A stretch of DNA of 64,000 nt, taken from Undaria pinnatifida (Eukaryota; Sar; Phaeophyceae; Laminariales; Alariaceae). The translations under genes and the position numbers were made by a program. The notes beneath the pieces are model-generated. The model had not been told where the DNA came from and ran no database searches. It worked only from the letters and a program-made list of their open reading frames with translations. Below are positions 34,850 through 64,000 of this stretch, one piece after another; position 1 is the stretch's first letter, and every line of letters starts with the position of its first letter. The stretch spans positions 8,826,620 through 8,890,619 of the forward strand of contig JABAKD010000002.1 of NCBI GenBank assembly GCA_012845835.1, given 5' to 3'.

Positions 34850-36310
34850 GCCACAGCAACAGAAGCAGCAGCAGCATCACAAAGCTGTACCGCCCTCGGG
34901 TGCTGTATCGCCATCGCGAAAGAAGCCTTGTATCGTACATTTCTTTCAAAATTGAAACTTTCACGCTGTTGACGCACCTTACGAGAGACAACAGACAACA
35001 CCCAAGCGGCAAGAGTAGAGAGTCTATAGCTGCCGAAGTTACGGTACCGCTGCACACCAAGTACGAGCATAAAGCGAGCCACGGGTGGTAACAGCAACAA
35101 CACAAGCTGTGTCACCCCAGGGTGCTGTATCGCCATCGCGAAAGAAAGCCATCGTACGTTTCGTTCAAAAATGAAAATGCCACCCCTTGGTGACGTCCGT
35201 GTACCCTACGCGAGAAGGGCACTCATGAGACGTCAGTGGAGGCTACGACGGTACTGGTGTGGTACCAGGTACCAGAATGCGATACGAAACGCAGCGCGAG
35301 CCAAAGCAGCAGCAGCAACAGTAGCAGCAGCAACAACTGAAGGCTGTGTCGCCCTAGGGTGCTGTATCGCCTTCGCGAAAGCCTCTCGTTCAGGTGAAAA
35401 CACCTCGTACATTCCGTCCAATATTGCGCACCGCCCGATGTATTATAGGTATTCGTGCTTGTTGGCTTCGTGTTCGGTTTGTGGGGCAAGTACTCGTCCG
35501 TGGACGAATACCCTCGTGGAAGCGTGGAATAGGTATTCGCCTGATGTACGCATACCCTCTCAAAATCATGGGCAAGTATTTGCCCATGGACGAATACCCT
35601 CTCATAGACATTGGGAAAGTATTCGTCGCTGGGTGAATACCCTTTCAGCAACATGGGCAGGTATCCATCCGTGGACGAGCCGCACGTATTCAACGAAAGG
35701 ATGTCGCGAGTATTCGTCAATTATTATCGAATGTACTCAATATTTTACGTTTATTTTCTAAAAACGCAGTAATTCTTGTACAATAGTTACGAAATATATC
35801 TGTACTCGCTTGGCGCAGGGAAGATTGTGTCGGGGCAACTGACGCATAGTCTCTTGGAAACGCGGGGCGAGTATTCGTACCTGGACGAATACCCTGCCAA
35901 GAGCGTGGGACGAGTATTCGTCAAAGGACGAATGCCCTTCCGAAACATGGGGCAATTTCTCGTCCGTTGGACGGATACCCTCTGAAAACCATGGGGTGAA
36001 TATATGTACTATGGACGAATACCCTCTCAAAAACATGTCAGGAACGGGGGGCAGGCATTCGTCCGTGGACGAATAGTGCCTATTCGACGAATTCAGTTCG
36101 CGAGTATTCGCCAAATCTATTCGTATTCGCGCGGGGTGTGCAACATTGCCACCGCTCGCTGACTTTAAATTGAGATTGGGTGAGATAACATTCATAAATC
36201 AGCAACATGGCTTCTAGCATGGAGCAAGCCATAGCAGCAGCAGCAGCAGTAACAGCAGCGCAAGGGTGTGTCACCCTAGCGTGCTGTATTGGCGAAAACC
36301 TCTCGTCCAG
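34850..36310. repeat. CAG-tract repeat (four copies) and GTATTCGTCCGTGGACGAATACCC minisatellite
   Basis: A composite unit, AGCAGCAGCA followed by GTGTCGCCCTAGGGTGCTGT and ATCGCCATCGCGAAAG, recurs near 34855-34930, 35085-35150, 35300-35390 and 36230-36305. Between the last two lies a minisatellite (about 35495-36110) of partly palindromic units around CGTCCGTGGACGAATACCCT. Confidence 0.8.
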
Positions 36311-36985
36311 GTTAACACTGCTTGTGACTTCTGCAATTGTCCGCCATAATTTCAAGCAGTATGTTCCCTAAATGCGGACACAGTCCTAAACCTACTGCTG
36401 TGCTTTTAATCACCATTTGAGCTACACTCTTACCCCAGAAAATGGTTGAAGCGTACTGTTTACGAGACGAAGGGAATTATCCCTACAATGGTTGATTGAG
36501 ATTGGTTGGGTTATGGTTACGGCTCCGGCTACGTGGGTTCCCTCTTCAAAATTTCCACACCGTTGGCGTGCATATGAAAGACAAAATCTGCAGTGGGGGC
36601 AGCAGCAGTCGGCGTTACACCAGTATATCTGGTAGCGTAGAGCGAGCCGCCACAGCTGCAGCTGCACAAGGATGCGATAAGTGCCTACGCGTAGTGCCAC
36701 GATGTTTTTCACTGTCGTGGATTTGTGTGTGTTGGTGCAAGGTACTGTACAAGTCCGCTCGGCGGCGGGCGGTGATGATATCCGGCTTCAGGGATCTCGA
36801 AAGGGGTTCCCGTTTCTTGGCGCCGAGTAAATTTCAAACTTGCGTTTGCTCGTAATTTTCTATGCATGTCATGTGCATGACTTGTAAATGGCATCAACCC
36901 TATATAAATCACCACCACGCGCCGACACCTGCCCACGCCGAGCGAGCAGGTGAGGACAGCCAAGCGAGGGGCCAAACGCGGGGGT

Positions 36986-62368
<25,383 letters not shown>

Positions 62369-62589
62369 ACTAAGCTTCTCGGCGACGATGTATCAATGTT
62401 CACGTGATGTTCGGCGAGAGTTTTGGGGTCAACGTTTATTCCGCGACAGTAGCAGAGCGTAGCTACGTATTGTGGTACCCAGAAAACGGTATACCGGAGG
62501 TGTTATGCACCACTTGTTGGTTTGTAGGGGATGCCTGCGCGTATTGTTTATGGGAGCGGGGATGGGAAGGCTGCTTTGGTGGGGGGGGC

Positions 62590-62714
62590 GCGCGTTGGCT
62601 ACTCTGAACGATGCTAGGGTGCGACAGTACACGCAACAGACGACCACGTGCCCTCAGCGGTTGGATGCCGAGAAGCGGAGTGCAACGATAAACAAACCCA
62701 AGAGGCAAGGGTGA
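62590..62714 (+). pseudogene. Second copy of the DIS3L-like C-terminal coding end
   Basis: Reads LATLNDARVRQYTQQTTTCP and on to KRQG plus TGA, in frame over about 40 residues. Homologous to 62245-62368. No acceptor obvious at its start, so it may be only a duplicate, or an alternative 3' end. Confidence 0.85.
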
Positions 62715-62845
62715 CAACGAAATTTCTCTGCGACGATATACGAAGCAAGGTTGAATTGACGCTTTTGGTACCAGTGTACAGTTAGTGAAATTGCCTAAGA
62801 GGTGATGCAGCACTTTCTAAGGGAGTGAGGTGTGGGACGGACGTT

Positions 62846-62980
62846 GGTCTGCTAGGTGCATTGGACTCTGTGGATGATGCTAGGGTGCGCCAGTATATAC
62901 AAGAGGCGATCACGCGAGTTCAAAGGTTGGGGGCCGAGAAGCGGACTACATTTTTTACCAAATGCAAGAGGCAAGGGTGA
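62846..62980 (+). pseudogene. Third copy of the DIS3L-like C-terminal coding end
   Basis: Reads LGALDSVDDARVRQYIQEAI and on to KRQG plus TGA, still open through about 42 codons. Together with the previous copy it makes a threefold series spaced about 350 and 265 bp apart. Confidence 0.85.
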
Positions 62981-63104
62981 AAACGATAATACTCTGCGCT
63001 CGCTAAGTTTGGCGGCGGTGCCTCTCCTTCCCCCGGGAACAGGGAGGGCTGCTGTGTGGAAGCGCCGTGGAATAGCAGGGTTAACTCTTTAGAACTAATG
63101 TGCC

Positions 63105-63262
63105 GTGGAGGTCCCTATACAGTGCCGGTTGTCCGATGTAGTGCCTGTGAAGTCACCTGGCACAGATGAAAACAGCCAACAGCGCCAGTATGTATGTGGA
63201 GTAGTGCCGGTTGCCTCTATAATGCCGGTGTTAACGACTGGCACATGCCGGCGCTATAGAGG
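63105..63262. mobile_element. MITE-like element with GTCCCTATACAGTGCCGG termini
   Basis: Left end GGTCCCTATACAGTGCCGG and right end CCGGCGCTATAGAGGGA are near-perfect inverted repeats around about 120 bp. Related fragments occur at 19690-19745 (CACTATAGCGGGACC twice) and 50428-50478 (CCGGCGCTATAGAGGGAC). Confidence 0.75.
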
Positions 63263-63282
63263 GATGTGTTACTACTGGATAG

Positions 63283-63870
63283 GGACCTAAGAAGAAACAA
63301 GTGTGATCCTTCAACTTTGTAGGGAGGACGTGCAACACGGTACAAGTATCGTCATGATGCGCGCGTAACGTGTTGCTCCTTCCATCGAATCTCAGACACA
63401 CCCCGTTACCCCAAGTGCTTTTGTTGGCCCTATGTTGTAAGGGTCGTTTCATTGAACAGTGCTGTTTGTTTCGGAAGCCCCAGTGGGGTGGTTAATATAC
63501 TCTTTCGAAGGATTCCGCCCCTAAAGCATGGTCAAGGTAGCACTCGGCGACAGTTCGTAGCCTGGGTCATGGATATGGACCTAAGAAGAAACAAGTGTGA
63601 TCCTTCAACTTTATAGGAAGAACGTGCAACACGGTACAAGTATCGTCATGATGCGCGCGTAACGTGTTGCTCCTTCCATCGAATCTCAGACACACCCCGT
63701 TACCCCAAGTGCTTTTGTTGGCCCTATGTTGTAAGGGTCGTTTCATTGGACAGTGCTGTTTATTTCGGAAGCCCCAGTGGGGTGGTTAATATACTCTTTC
63801 GAAGGATTCCGCCCCTAAAGCATGGTCAAGGTAGCACTCGGCGACAGTTCGTAGCCGGGGTCATGTACAC
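63283..63870. repeat. Recent 294-bp tandem duplication
   Basis: 63283-63576 and 63577-63870 differ at only a handful of positions (for example TTTGTAGGGAGG against TTTATAGGAAG). By far the youngest duplication in the window. No gene recognised in it. Confidence 0.95.
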
Positions 63871-64000
63871 GGCAGGATTCGACGACAATGCAATGCAGGG
63901 TTTAATTGCGTTTTTTCCCCCCGCGACATCTTTCGGCTTGGTTTTGGGGATGGGAGGCTAGGGTTGCACGGGTCCCACGAAGTACATGTGGGGTTGAGGG

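Overview
The window is nuclear DNA from a eukaryote with large introns. Three protein-coding genes can be recognised, all split into many exons with GT-AG (once GC-AG) introns of 0.1-4 kb, set in repeat-rich DNA. One gene is a FabD-type malonyl-CoA:ACP transacylase (type II fatty-acid synthesis, typical of plastids or mitochondria). One is CEP76 (a centriole protein, so the organism has centrioles or flagella). One is a DIS3/Rrp44-family exoribonuclease. This combination, about 50% GC by eye, long introns and short interstitial TTAGGG runs would suit a stramenopile, most plausibly a brown alga. That assignment is inference.

Layout. 1-3310 (+): 3' part of fabD; its 5' half lies to the left of the window. 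7332-27724 (-): CEP76, fifteen exons whose splice phases all agree; only the last C-terminal exon(s) and perhaps the first exon are not located. 29.3-36.9 kb: intergenic DNA with TIR elements and minisatellites, plus two coding-looking patches I cannot name. 36986-62368 (+): DIS3L-like gene, 23 exons, predicted 1780 residues, running through PIN-like, cold-shock, RNB and S1-like segments to a long low-complexity tail. 62.4-64 kb: duplicated copies of the last exon and a recent 294-bp tandem duplication. fabD and CEP76 converge; CEP76 and the DIS3L-like gene diverge.

The most striking feature is not a gene. In all three genes real exons are accompanied, in the adjacent intron or 3' flank, by one to four extra partial copies of the same exon, often including the splice site. 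Most are frameshifted or truncated, but some keep reading frame and splice phase, for example a 59-nt copy of a CEP76 exon with matching phases at both ends. Exon-edge tandem duplication looks like a continuing process here and could feed alternative exons.

The rest is a dense population of short non-autonomous repeats (several MITE-like families with visible terminal inverted repeats), minisatellites and microsatellites, including about 650 bp of ACT repeat in one intron and a CCTG/GTCT tract abutting a splice acceptor. A nine-base motif, TACCAGGTA on either strand, occurs 15 times by my reading where about 0.5 would be expected. The three genes have no obvious functional link to one another.
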